A DNA stretch of 64,000 bases. It comes from Corynebacterium pseudotuberculosis. Its GTDB lineage: Bacteria > Actinomycetota > Actinomycetes > Mycobacteriales > Mycobacteriaceae. Positions 18,624 through 27,227 of the stretch are shown here, one piece after another (positions within the stretch are counted from its first letter, which is position 1; each line of letters begins with the position of its first letter). A program made the position numbers and the translations under genes. Location of the stretch: NCBI RefSeq assembly GCF_002155265.1, contig NZ_CP021251.1, positions 124,001-188,000 of the forward strand, written 5' to 3'. The notes under the pieces are model-generated. The model searched no databases and was not told where the DNA came from. It worked only from the letters and a program-made list of their open reading frames with translations.

Positions 18624-19098
18624 TCCATTCACTTGCACTAGCAGCAATCTGATTCGGGGAGTCGGTCACGTCAAAGACGCGGCCGACTTCGTCGTTTTCT
18701 AGCGGCTCAAGGGTGGCAAACTGGGAATCCAAGAGGGAAGAGGGCATGAAGTGCCCTTTTCGACGGTTCATACGGGCAAGCAATACCTCGCGTGATCCAT
18801 GTACATGTACAAAAACAGCATCGGGGCAGTGGGCGCGAAGCAAGTCGCGATAACTGCGCTTGAGCGCGCTACACCCGATGACGCCGCCCTCAGGCTGGTG
18901 AGCGAGCCATTCCCCGACTCGTGCTAGCCAGGGCCAGCGGTCGGCGTCGTTAAGCGGACAGCCCTGTGCCATCTTGTTGATATTTTCTTGCGGGTGGAGA
19001 TCATCACCATCAAAGTAAGGAATCTCCAGTTTATAGGCCAGCATAGTGCCCACCGTTGTCTTGCCGGAGCCGGAAACACCCATCACTATGATCCTCAT
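18607..19098 (-). CDS. gntK: Gluconokinase
   Basis: A 163-residue P-loop kinase that makes 6-phosphogluconate for the pentose phosphate pathway. Walker A is GVSGSGKTTVG at residues 7-17; FDGDDLHPQENINKM and LNDADRWPWL are typical of the family. Its start codon overlaps the idnD stop as ATGA, so it is the last gene of the idnO-idnD-gntK operon. Its 3' end overlaps gntP on the other strand. Confidence 0.94.
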   Translation of the reverse strand: MRIIVMGVSGSGKTTVGTMLAYKLEIPYFDGDDLHPQENINKMAQGCPLNDADRWPWLARVGEWLAHQPEGGVIGCSALKRSYRDLLRAHCPDAVFVHVHGSREVLLARMNRRKGHFMPSSLLDSQFATLEPLENDEVGRVFDVTDSPNQIAASASEWIKTRG

Positions 19099-20084
19099 GG
19101 AATCTTCACCACAACCTTTCCAGAAACCTGGGAGTCGGCGGCGATATTAAACGCCGTGACCACATCGGAGAGCGGGAACTCGTGAGTGATTACGCTGTCA
19201 AACATAGGGTCTTTCAGCATCTCGATTGCCTGGTTGACCTCATCAAGAAAACGGAAGGTGCCTCGCAGAAGCACTTCTTTAGAAACCAACGGGGCCATAT
19301 TTATGCCAACCGGTTGATTAGGCAGCATGCCTACCTGGACTACAGTTCCTCGGCGTCGCACCACTCGGAGTGCATCGGTAGTGGCTGCTGGGACACCGGC
19401 GCATTCTAAAACTACGTCAAAAGACTCATCGTGTAGCTGAGTGCGCGTGGTATTCACGCAAGTCAAAGACTCGTGTGCACGCTCTAGGGGGCCATCCACC
19501 ACATCTGAAATCGTGACCGTTGCGGCGCCCTTGTTCACCGCTGCTAGGGCAGCTAGCTGACCAATCGGTCCGGCGCCGGAGACGAGAACATGTTTTCCTT
19601 CCACACTCCCTGCCACGGTGATGGCGTGGAGACCCACACTGAGCGGCTCGGCGAGCGACGCCCGCCTAAGTGGGACACCCTCAGGCAACCGACGGATCTG
19701 GTCTTCTCGCACCAGCAACTGCTCCTGCATTGCGCCCTGAGTATGAGGCCACGTAGAAGCGCTGCCCAAGTACGCTCCATGAGGCCACAAATGCGGGTGA
19801 TCCTCTATGCCTTCCATGCACGTGCCAAAAGTCGCGGGGTGGATAGTGACCGGAGTCCCGTCTGACAGAGTTCCCGACATTTCATGGCCCGGAACCAGAG
19901 GCTGTCTAACCTCAAAGGCTCCCACCGCGCCATCCTGGTAATAGTGCAGATCAGAGCCGCAAATTCCAACATAGGAGACAGTGACTAGAACCTCGCCGGG
20001 AGAAGGAGTTGGGCAGGGGAGAGTTGTAACTTCCAACTGCTTAGCGCCGCTGATGAGAGCTGCGTGCATATGTTCTTTTGCCAT
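19095..20084 (-). CDS. idnD: L-idonate 5-dehydrogenase-type zinc alcohol dehydrogenase
   Basis: A 329-residue medium-chain dehydrogenase. The catalytic zinc region (GICGSDLHYYQDG), PGHEMSG and the NAD-binding GAGPIGQLAALA are visible. The structural-zinc cysteine cluster is absent: the region after GHE reads TIHPATFGTCMEG. Given its neighbours (an SDR gluconate 5-dehydrogenase and gluconokinase), oxidation of L-idonate to 5-ketogluconate is the likely reaction. It lies two bases after idnO. Confidence 0.82.
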   Translation of the reverse strand: MAKEHMHAALISGAKQLEVTTLPCPTPSPGEVLVTVSYVGICGSDLHYYQDGAVGAFEVRQPLVPGHEMSGTLSDGTPVTIHPATFGTCMEGIEDHPHLWPHGAYLGSASTWPHTQGAMQEQLLVREDQIRRLPEGVPLRRASLAEPLSVGLHAITVAGSVEGKHVLVSGAGPIGQLAALAAVNKGAATVTISDVVDGPLERAHESLTCVNTTRTQLHDESFDVVLECAGVPAATTDALRVVRRRGTVVQVGMLPNQPVGINMAPLVSKEVLLRGTFRFLDEVNQAIEMLKDPMFDSVITHEFPLSDVVTAFNIAADSQVSGKVVVKIP

Positions 20085-20086
20085 TC

Positions 20087-20836
20087 CTAGACCACCGCTG
20101 TCATTCCGCCGTCTACGGCAAGGTTTTGTCCAGTAACAAAGGAGGATGCGTTACTGGCCAGGAAAAGCAAAGGGCCGACTAATTCTTGGGGGTCGCCCCA
20201 ACGCCCTGCGGGAGTGCGTTTAGATACCCAGTCGGTGAACTCTGGATCAGCAACCAACGCCGCGTTCATGTCAGTATCAAAGTATCCAGGAGAGAGCGTA
20301 TTTACCTGAATGTTGTGGGGAGAAAGCTCTGCGGCTAGTCCTTGTGCGAACATTGCCACACCACCCTTGGTGGCACAATAAGGTGCGATGGTGGCTCGAC
20401 CCAGACGGGACTGGACAGAACCAATCATGATGATTTTGCCCCGGCCAGCGGACTTCATCGCTGCAGCGATTGGCTTTGTCACATGAAAGACTCCGGAAAG
20501 ATTTACGCCGATGATGTCATCCCAATCAGAGTCCTCGAACTGCTCGATAGGATTTCGGCGCTGAATACCGGCGTTATTCACCAGAATATCCGGGGTTCCG
20601 TACTCTTGCAGCATCTCTGAGATCGCGACATTGGTGGCTTGAGAGTCTGTCAGTGGGCAACCGATTGCGCCATAGGCTCCTAGTTCCTCCGCCACCGTGG
20701 CGGCGCGCTGCTTGTCGGAGCCATGCACGATCACGTGTGCGCCCGCGCTGATGAGGCCCGCAGCGAGTGTGCGGCCGAGACCGCGCGTTGAACCTGTGAC
20801 CAGCGCTAATTTTCCTGTGACATCGAATGTGGTCAT
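20087..20836 (-). CDS. idnO: Gluconate 5-dehydrogenase (SDR family)
   Basis: A 249-residue short-chain dehydrogenase reducing 5-ketogluconate to gluconate. It has the cofactor motif TGSTRGLGRTLA, NNAGIQRR, and the catalytic Tyr-Lys in PYCATKGG; the C-terminus (GQNLAVDGGMTAVV) is typical. ATG 20836 is preferred: a TATACT element ends just six bases upstream, suggesting a leaderless mRNA. It is the first gene of idnO-idnD-gntK; no dedicated regulator adjoins. Confidence 0.88.
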   Translation of the reverse strand: MTTFDVTGKLALVTGSTRGLGRTLAAGLISAGAHVIVHGSDKQRAATVAEELGAYGAIGCPLTDSQATNVAISEMLQEYGTPDILVNNAGIQRRNPIEQFEDSDWDDIIGVNLSGVFHVTKPIAAAMKSAGRGKIIMIGSVQSRLGRATIAPYCATKGGVAMFAQGLAAELSPHNIQVNTLSPGYFDTDMNAALVADPEFTDWVSKRTPAGRWGDPQELVGPLLFLASNASSFVTGQNLAVDGGMTAVV

Positions 20837-20842
20837 TGACTG

Positions 20843-20848
20843 AGTATA
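20843..20848 (-). promoter_or_regulatory. Candidate -10 element of idnO (leaderless)
   Basis: TATACT on the minus strand is separated by six bases from the idnO ATG. That places the likely transcription start at the start codon. No good -35 is seen. Confidence 0.4.
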
Positions 20849-20903
20849 AAACGGACTAGCTGCTTGAGGGGGCAAAGACAGCTCTTGGGGCTAGCCCTAT
20901 CCA

Positions 20904-20935
20904 AAAACAAAACCCCAGTTCAATGAACTGGGGTT
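20904..20935 (-). terminator. Terminator after tRNA-Ser(GGA)
   Basis: AACCCCAGTTCA and TGAACTGGGGTT form a 12-bp stem; on the minus strand it is followed by a T-rich tract (TTGTTTTT). Confidence 0.85.
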
Positions 20936-20938
20936 GTA

Positions 20939-21027
20939 TGGCGGAGGATGTGGGATTTGAACCCACGAGGGTCGTGAAACCCGCACGCGTTCCAGGCGTG
21001 TGACATAGGCCGCTAGTCGAATCCTCC
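20939..21027 (-). tRNA. tRNA-Ser (anticodon GGA)
   Basis: A class II tRNA on the minus strand. Acceptor arms are GGAGGAT and ATCCTCC with encoded CCA. The anticodon stem CACGC/GCGTG encloses CTGGAAC with anticodon GGA, and a long variable arm is present. Confidence 0.95.
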
Positions 21028-21179
21028 AGCGTATGCACGGTTAATCCGTGTTACTCCGGAAATGATACACAGTGGAGTAATGAAGTAACAAATCGCATGA
21101 TAAAGCCGTATGTGTGCTTGCCAATCTTGTTGGGTAGGGGTTTCTTTGCGTGGTGGTCTACGTATGGGCTACGCTATGT

Positions 21180-21272
21180 GGCAGGACTTCGCATGGCGTT
21201 TATCCCGTGAACTCCCCCAGGGCAGGAATGCAGCAAGGGTCAGCGGGCTCTGGCGGGTGTGCGGAGTCCCCT
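21180..21272 (+). ncRNA. ffs: Small signal recognition particle RNA (4.5S type)
   Basis: The conserved SRP core is evident: CCCGTGAACTCCCCCAGG, AGGAATGCAGCAAGGGT and GCGGGCTCTGGCGGGTGTGC. The ends GGACTTCGCA and TGCGGAGTCC pair to close the hairpin, and a T6 run follows at 21271-21276. Exact ends are estimated. The 250 bp to aspT show no other gene. Confidence 0.93.
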
Positions 21273-21528
21273 TTTTTATGCTTTGATCTTTGACTCTGCC
21301 AAGTGCGCGTTCGAGCACAATCTATGCGCATCTATCAAATGCAGACTCGGATATATCCAGGCATATGCAGAAAGAGGGGGAGTGTGGGAGGTAAAAGTTC
21401 ACGTCACAAAAGGATGCCCAAATGCGTGGGGATGTCTATTCTTTTAATCAGTGAGGGATAGCCCATTGGCGGCGCGTTCCCACACCCCAATATTGTGCGC
21501 CCATAGCCCACCGAGGAAAGGGAAATCC

Positions 21529-22806
21529 ATGTCTTTGCTTGATTTCGATGCTGAACGCCTTGCGCAGTTCCACGAGGATATTAGCGCTAAGTACGAGGCC
21601 CTAAAGGCAGAGAATCTGAAGCTGGACCTAACTCGTGGAAAGCCTTCTTCGGAACAGCTGGACTTTTCCAATGCTTTGTTGTCGCTTCCGGGTGAGAATT
21701 TCCGCGCTAAAGACGGCACCGATTGCCGTAACTATGGTGGTGCAACGGGTATCGCGGATATTCGGGAACTATGGGCTGAGGTTTTGGGTCTTCCCGCTGA
21801 GAACCTGGTTGCAGGTGATGGATCCAGCCTGAATATCATGTTCGATCTGATTTCTTATGCCTATGCTTTTGGCACTAATGATTCGGAGCGCCCATGGAAG
21901 GACGAGGAGACTGTTAAGTGGCTGTGCCCCGTGCCAGGCTACGACCGTCACTTCACTATCACCGAGCACTTTGGTTTTGAGATGATTAGCGTGCCCATGA
22001 CTGACCAAGGCCCAGACCTCGATGTGGTGCGTGAGTTGGTTCAAGACCCACAGGTTAAGGGCATGTGGACAGTGCCTGTTTTTGCCAACCCCACGGGAAT
22101 TACTTTCAGTGAGGAGACCTGCCGGGCATTGGCGGAATTGGCCACTGCGGCACCTGATTTTCGGATTATCTGGGACAACGCTTACGCAGTGCACACGTTG
22201 ACTGATGAGTTCCCGGTAGTGCATAACGTCCTAGATTTTGCTGAACGCGCTGGAAAACCAAATCGTTTCTGGTTTATGAGCTCCACGTCAAAGATCACTC
22301 ATGCTGGTTCGGGTGTGTCTTTCCTTGCTTCCTCCAAGGAGAATCTGGATTGGTATGGTGCGCATGCGGATGTGCGGGGTATCGGCCCAAATAAAATTAA
22401 TCAGCTGGCTCACGCACAATTCTTTGGAAATGCCGAGGGAGTGCGTGCTCATATGCGCAAACACGCGGGTTCACTTGCTCCAAAATTTAAGAGGGTGTTA
22501 GAGATCCTCGATTCGCGTTTGTCGGAATACCAGGTTGCGGAGTGGAGCAAGCCAGTAGGCGGTTATTTCATTTCTGTTGATGTGGTGGACGGGACCGCGT
22601 CTCGGGTGGTGGACCTGGCTAAACAAGCCGGTATTGCACTGACGGGCGCTGGATCTTCCTTCCCGTTGCATCAAGATCCACGGAATCGAAATATTCGTTT
22701 GGCCCCGTCACTTCCTCCAGTCGCTGAACTGGAGATAGCCATGGATGGCTTTGCTACCTGCGTTTTGCTTGCTGCCGTAGAGAAGGTCTTAGCAGAGCGC
22801 GTTTAG
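21529..22806 (+). CDS. aspT: Aspartate aminotransferase, class I fold
   Basis: A 425-residue PLP enzyme of the actinobacterial AspT type, converting oxaloacetate and glutamate to aspartate. The PLP-binding lysine is in SSTSKITHAGSG; NYGGATGIADIRELWAE, FANPTGITFSEETC and the C-terminal RNIRLAPSLPP are family segments. ATG 21529 follows GAGGAAAGGGAAA; the longer reading lacks a binding site. A hairpin follows the stop. Upstream of dnaX it occupies the position known from C. glutamicum. Confidence 0.9.
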   Translation: MSLLDFDAERLAQFHEDISAKYEALKAENLKLDLTRGKPSSEQLDFSNALLSLPGENFRAKDGTDCRNYGGATGIADIRELWAEVLGLPAENLVAGDGSSLNIMFDLISYAYAFGTNDSERPWKDEETVKWLCPVPGYDRHFTITEHFGFEMISVPMTDQGPDLDVVRELVQDPQVKGMWTVPVFANPTGITFSEETCRALAELATAAPDFRIIWDNAYAVHTLTDEFPVVHNVLDFAERAGKPNRFWFMSSTSKITHAGSGVSFLASSKENLDWYGAHADVRGIGPNKINQLAHAQFFGNAEGVRAHMRKHAGSLAPKFKRVLEILDSRLSEYQVAEWSKPVGGYFISVDVVDGTASRVVDLAKQAGIALTGAGSSFPLHQDPRNRNIRLAPSLPPVAELEIAMDGFATCVLLAAVEKVLAERV

Positions 22807-22818
22807 GGATGTATCCTC

Positions 22819-22850
22819 ACATAGGGGTAGGTGTGTTCCTACCCCTATGT
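22819..22850 (+). terminator. Hairpin after aspT
   Basis: ACATAGGGGTAG and CTACCCCTATGT form a perfect 12-bp stem with an 8-nt loop, 12 bases past the aspT stop. The T-run is weak. Confidence 0.7.
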
Positions 22851-22887
22851 TGTGGATAACAAAACCCGAGGGGATGTGGGCTAGGCA

Positions 22888-23457
22888 GTGATCTTGGAAG
22901 AGACGGCTGTGTGGATCGATGGAATTATCCCAGGTGACATGACGATCCATCTGCCGGAGACCTCTTATGGCGAGGCTTTTCATATAGGGACTGTGGAAGT
23001 AGGAAACCAGCAAGTTTTAGCCACCACACTTGATTTCAACGGGGTGGATACTGGTCTTACGTTGGGGGATGGCAGCGGCCAAGTAGATGTGCGTAGTGAG
23101 ATCTTTACTGTCGGGCAGTTCCAAACGGAGGTGGGGGTTCAAGTGTTGCGTCGATTAGCTATCTTTTTGGATAACGTTGGCGGCTCTATACCTGCGCAGC
23201 CGGGTCAGCTTTTGCCAGCCTTGGGCAGCATGACGGATGCACTGGATCGATGCACCGTCAAGCATGGTCTATTCGTGGCCCCGTACATGTGGGGAGGCCA
23301 GGTACCACAGTATTCGGAACCGTCGCAGCTAACGGCGTTGCTGCAGCTTATTATGCTCACACAGCATGAATTCGATTACGCTACGACCTACGGGATCCCC
23401 GAGTTGCAACGAGCGCTAGGTAATGAGGGCGTGGATCTAACGGATTGGACACGGTAG
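22888..23457 (+). CDS. Conserved hypothetical protein upstream of dnaX
   Basis: A 189-residue soluble protein of unknown function. The first half is beta-rich (DMTIHLPETSYGEAF, LATTLDFNGVDTGLTLGDGSG), the second mostly helical with a single cysteine (TDALDRC). No signal peptide, membrane segment or catalytic motif is seen. The frame is well supported: it is open between aspT and dnaX, and its GTG 22888 follows the aspT hairpin. The stop lies 13 bp before dnaX, suggesting cotranscription. Confidence 0.75.
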   Translation: MILEETAVWIDGIIPGDMTIHLPETSYGEAFHIGTVEVGNQQVLATTLDFNGVDTGLTLGDGSGQVDVRSEIFTVGQFQTEVGVQVLRRLAIFLDNVGGSIPAQPGQLLPALGSMTDALDRCTVKHGLFVAPYMWGGQVPQYSEPSQLTALLQLIMLTQHEFDYATTYGIPELQRALGNEGVDLTDWTR

Positions 23458-23470
23458 GTAGGCTGGGACA

Positions 23471-26020
23471 GTGGCTTTATATCGCAAGTATCGCCCCGCT
23501 TCATTTGCTGAAGTGGTGGGGCAGGAACAGGTAACTCAGCCGTTGTCTGTGGCTTTGGACAGCGGGCGTATTAATCATGCCTACCTGTTTTCTGGTCCGC
23601 GCGGTTGCGGAAAGACCTCCTCGGCGCGCATTATGGCGCGCTCATTGAACTGCGTCGAAGGCCCTACGTCAACGCCGTGTGGCAAGTGCAATTCATGTAT
23701 TTCTTTGGCGCCTAATGGGCCGGGGAACCTCGACGTTACTGAGCTTGATGCGGCAAGTAATAACAGCGTTGATGATATGCGGGAGCTACGCGATCGAGCC
23801 ATGTACGCGCCGGCTGAGTCGCGCTACCGGATTTTCATCATCGACGAGGCCCATATGGTGACCACACAGGGCGCTAACGCCCTGCTCAAAATCGTGGAGG
23901 AGCCACCAGAGCACCTGATTTTTATCTTTGCCACCACGGAGCCTGAGAAGGTTATTGGCACGATCCGGTCGCGGACACATCATTATCCGTTCCGCTTGCT
24001 TACCCCGCAGTCGATGCGCGGTCTACTAGAGAACACAGTGGCCAGCGAGGGCGCACTAGTCGAGGATTCTGTGTATCCCATGGTGATCCGAGCCGGTGGC
24101 GGTTCTCCTCGCGATACCCTCTCCGTTTTGGATCAGCTGCTTGCAGGAACTGGACCACAGGGGCTGAACTATGAGACAGCGCGGTTGCTACTAGGCGCCA
24201 CTGATGATGCGCTTATCGACGCCGCCGTCACAGCGCTGAGCTCGCACGACAAAGCAGCACTGTTTACCACCATCGACGCCGCCGTTGAGGCTGGGCTTGA
24301 TCCTCGGCGCTTTGCCACAGACTTGCTTGATCGCTTGCGTGATCTCATGGTCTTGCAGTCCGTGCCAGATGCCTTTGAATTGGGTCTTGTGGATGCTCCG
24401 ACTGACCGGGCGGAGGTTTTGCGCGCTCAAGCTGCAGATTTTAACCAGGGAGAAGTAGCCCAGCTAGCCGCATTGGTCAATGACGGACTCCGTAGCTTGA
24501 AGGGGGCGACGTCTCCGCGCCTGCTATTGGAGATTCTGTGTGCAAAGATGCTGCTGCCTAGCGCTCCAACAGGTGTAGCTCTCACACCCCCTCCAGGTAA
24601 TGCACAGCCTTCCGGCCTTCCCACGGGCGGACAAGCTGCGGGACCTGCTGCTATTCCTGCTAAATACGAGCGCAAGTCTATTCGTATGGCCCGGGAGGCA
24701 GCCCAGCGTAAAGCTGCGCAGGAAGAAGCAGCTCAGCGTGAGGCCTTGCAACACGAGGCTCCTCAGGCCAAGGCTGAGCCAGCAGCACCGTCAGATAAGC
24801 AGGCTTCGCTTAAGAAACAAGAGGTGCCGAAAGAACAAGTGGCGGAGAAACCACTGCCGGCGCCTGAGCCTTCCGGGTCTACGACCCCTCCTTCGGATGA
24901 GGCGGAAAGGGTTGCAGAGGGGGCGTCGATAAGCAATGACGACGCTTTTGCTGCGGATGTTCGCGCGCGATGGGAGGCGCTGCGGAAGATGGTGCACAAG
25001 AAGAGCGCTGTCGCCGGCATCTTGCTCGCTGAATCGCGTGTTCTGGGGATGCGCGAGGGGGCGCTGATCCTGGGGCATAATACTGGTCCCCTTGCTCAAA
25101 GGCTGAATGACGCTAAAAATAACGACATCATTGTGGAGGTGATTCGTGCTGAGCTAGGGCGGGAAGTAGCTGTCAACTGCGTTGTTGGGACAGATCCTGC
25201 CGCGGCGGGTTTTAGCGAGCCTAAACCAGAGAAAGCATGGAACCCAGAGCCAGCTGTTTCTGAGCCAGTCACTCCCGAGTCTTCTGTTGACGACCAAGAG
25301 AAACAGCCAAATATAGTACAGCCGGATCCTCAGCCACCTGCTGTTGAACAACCCTCGGAACCCGTTCACGATGCTCCCAGTGGTGCTGCTTCTACATGGG
25401 GAGACCCCGCGCCGCTTGGTGGGGAAACCCGGCGTGCACCGCGAACAGAACCTCCAACGCAAGGAACTAAAGCCGATGGATGGGGGACTCCGGCTCCACT
25501 CGGTGGGCAGGCTGAGGCGGAAAATGATGCGCCGAAGAAACCGGAGCAGTCTGCGCCGGTGCAGCCTGCGTCCGTGCAGCGGGCACCTCAGCGGCCTGTT
25601 CCTAAGTCGGTGTCCGAGGCGCCTTCAACGCAGAAGCCAAAGTCGCGGTGGCAGGAGGCCGTGGCGCGTAATGCCCAGGCAACGGAAGAACGGGCGAAGC
25701 GTCCCGAGTTTTCCGATGGCGTGCCGCTACCTCCAGAACCAGATGACTTTGGGGCGCCCGACCCCGCGGAGTGGTCTCCGCCGGAGGAACCCTATGGTTA
25801 TGCCGCTGATGAAGGCTTTCCAGAACCTGCTAAGCACACACCCCCGCCCTCGCCGACGGAACCAACTACTACGGTAGAAACGTCTAACGTTTCAGACCAG
25901 GATGAGGAAGAGGAAATGGTGCGTGAGGCCGCGAGCGGCTCGGTAACACGTGACCACCGCGATGCTTTAACCGTTGCGATGGATCTACTTGCAGAGCAGC
26001 TGGGTGCGCGCCAGCTTTAG
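23471..26020 (+). CDS. dnaX: DNA polymerase III subunits gamma/tau
   Basis: An 849-residue clamp-loader ATPase. Residues about 1-230 hold Walker A (SGPRGCGKTSSARIMARSL), a four-cysteine zinc module (C-VEGPTSTP-CGKC-NSC), Walker B DEAH (FIIDEAHMV) and sensor regions. A lid domain follows to about 360. The rest is a long charged, Pro/Gln-rich linker with two WG-PAPLGG motifs and a C-terminal helical segment (VTRDHRDALTVAMDLLAEQLG). It is longer than many dnaX products because of this linker. No frameshift signal for a separate gamma form was noted. GTG 23471 starts the conserved ALYRKYRPASFAEVVGQ. Confidence 0.96.
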   Translation: MALYRKYRPASFAEVVGQEQVTQPLSVALDSGRINHAYLFSGPRGCGKTSSARIMARSLNCVEGPTSTPCGKCNSCISLAPNGPGNLDVTELDAASNNSVDDMRELRDRAMYAPAESRYRIFIIDEAHMVTTQGANALLKIVEEPPEHLIFIFATTEPEKVIGTIRSRTHHYPFRLLTPQSMRGLLENTVASEGALVEDSVYPMVIRAGGGSPRDTLSVLDQLLAGTGPQGLNYETARLLLGATDDALIDAAVTALSSHDKAALFTTIDAAVEAGLDPRRFATDLLDRLRDLMVLQSVPDAFELGLVDAPTDRAEVLRAQAADFNQGEVAQLAALVNDGLRSLKGATSPRLLLEILCAKMLLPSAPTGVALTPPPGNAQPSGLPTGGQAAGPAAIPAKYERKSIRMAREAAQRKAAQEEAAQREALQHEAPQAKAEPAAPSDKQASLKKQEVPKEQVAEKPLPAPEPSGSTTPPSDEAERVAEGASISNDDAFAADVRARWEALRKMVHKKSAVAGILLAESRVLGMREGALILGHNTGPLAQRLNDAKNNDIIVEVIRAELGREVAVNCVVGTDPAAAGFSEPKPEKAWNPEPAVSEPVTPESSVDDQEKQPNIVQPDPQPPAVEQPSEPVHDAPSGAASTWGDPAPLGGETRRAPRTEPPTQGTKADGWGTPAPLGGQAEAENDAPKKPEQSAPVQPASVQRAPQRPVPKSVSEAPSTQKPKSRWQEAVARNAQATEERAKRPEFSDGVPLPPEPDDFGAPDPAEWSPPEEPYGYAADEGFPEPAKHTPPPSPTEPTTTVETSNVSDQDEEEEMVREAASGSVTRDHRDALTVAMDLLAEQLGARQL

Positions 26021-26123
26021 GCTTCCCCATATAGGCTTCCTAGACGTGAAGTAGGTACACTGGCCCATTGACCGATCGCCTCCCGCTATGGGGGCGGCAA
26101 ACAAACGCGAAAGGCAGTTTTCA

Positions 26124-26444
26124 ATGACTCAGCCGGACATGTCCCAGCTCTTGGCGCAGGCGCAGCAGATGCAAGCTCAGCTGCAGGAAGCACAGCGCGA
26201 GATCCTTGCCAGCACCGTTACGGGTACTGCAGGCAACGGGCTTGTTTCTATTGACATCCAGGGCAATGGAATGGTTAGCAGCGTCACTATTGATCCTAAG
26301 GTTGTGGATCCGGAGGACGTGGAGACCCTTCAAGACTTGATTGTTGGCGCGTTTGCGGAGGCTCACCAGAAGCTTAGCGAGCTCGCTGATCAGAAGATGG
26401 GACCGCTATCCCAGGGCTTTGACGGCCTTGGCGGTATGTTCTAA
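26124..26444 (+). CDS. YbaB/EbfC-family nucleoid-associated protein
   Basis: A 106-residue DNA-binding protein of the YbaB/EbfC family, in the usual place between dnaX and recR. It has the N-terminal coiled-coil-like [18 protein letters not shown], the beta strands [21 protein letters not shown] and the helix [17 protein letters not shown] 26124 ([10 protein letters not shown]) is chosen because relatives start there; an in-frame ATG at 26088 would add 12 untypical residues. Confidence 0.93.
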   Translation: MTQPDMSQLLAQAQQMQAQLQEAQREILASTVTGTAGNGLVSIDIQGNGMVSSVTIDPKVVDPEDVETLQDLIVGAFAEAHQKLSELADQKMGPLSQGFDGLGGMF

Positions 26445-26555
26445 GCACATTAGTTTTAAGTACCAGCTCGTCCGAGTTTCGTTGGCCGGGCTGGTCTTCT
26501 TTGTATGCCATAGTTTTATGGTTAAACAATCGGAACGACAAAAGGTAGGCAGCTG

Positions 26556-27212
26556 TTGTTCGAAGGACCGCTTCAGGACCTTATTGATGAGCTTTCACGG
26601 CTCCCCGGCGTGGGCCCTAAATCTGCTCAACGCATCGCTTTTCACTTGCTTCATGTGGAGCCTGCGGACATCGCAAGACTTCAGGATGCCCTCGGTGCTG
26701 TCCGAGATGGCGTGACCTTTTGTCGTATTTGCTGCAATATCTCCCGCGAATCGGTATGCCGTATTTGTGCGGATTCTGGCCGGGATCGGGGAACGATCTG
26801 CGTGGTGGAGGAACCCAAAGATATTCAGGTTATTGAGCGGACGGGCGAATATAATGGCCGCTACCATGTGCTGGGTGGGGCGTTGGATCCGCTAGCTAAT
26901 ATTGGTCCCCGTGAACTGAATATTTCTACGTTGCTGCAGCGCATTGGAGGGGTGCTTCCTGATCGAGAGCTAGCGGATTCTACGCCTGATGCGCCGCTGT
27001 ATGATTCCTCTCCGACGGTGACAGAGGTTATTCTTGCCACCGACCCCAATACCGAGGGTGAGGCGACGGCTTCTTATCTTGCACGTCTGCTCCGAGATTT
27101 TCCTGATTTGGTGGTTTCTCGTCTGGCTTCCGGTATGCCTTTGGGCGGGGACCTAGAATTTGTGGATGAACTGACATTGTCCCGCGCCCTGAGCGGTCGA
27201 TTGACAATTTAA
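26556..27212 (+). CDS. recR: Recombination mediator RecR
   Basis: A 218-residue protein that helps load RecA with RecO. It shows the helix-hairpin-helix [17 protein letters not shown], a four-cysteine zinc finger ([16 protein letters not shown]) and a Toprim domain ([17 protein letters not shown]). The start is TTG 26556, giving the standard N-terminus [18 protein letters not shown] (first residue read as Met). It is convergent with the gntP paralogue, with only 15 bp between. Confidence 0.95.
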   Translation: MFEGPLQDLIDELSRLPGVGPKSAQRIAFHLLHVEPADIARLQDALGAVRDGVTFCRICCNISRESVCRICADSGRDRGTICVVEEPKDIQVIERTGEYNGRYHVLGGALDPLANIGPRELNISTLLQRIGGVLPDRELADSTPDAPLYDSSPTVTEVILATDPNTEGEATASYLARLLRDFPDLVVSRLASGMPLGGDLEFVDELTLSRALSGRLTI

Positions 27213-27227
27213 GTGGGCGTTTGGGCG

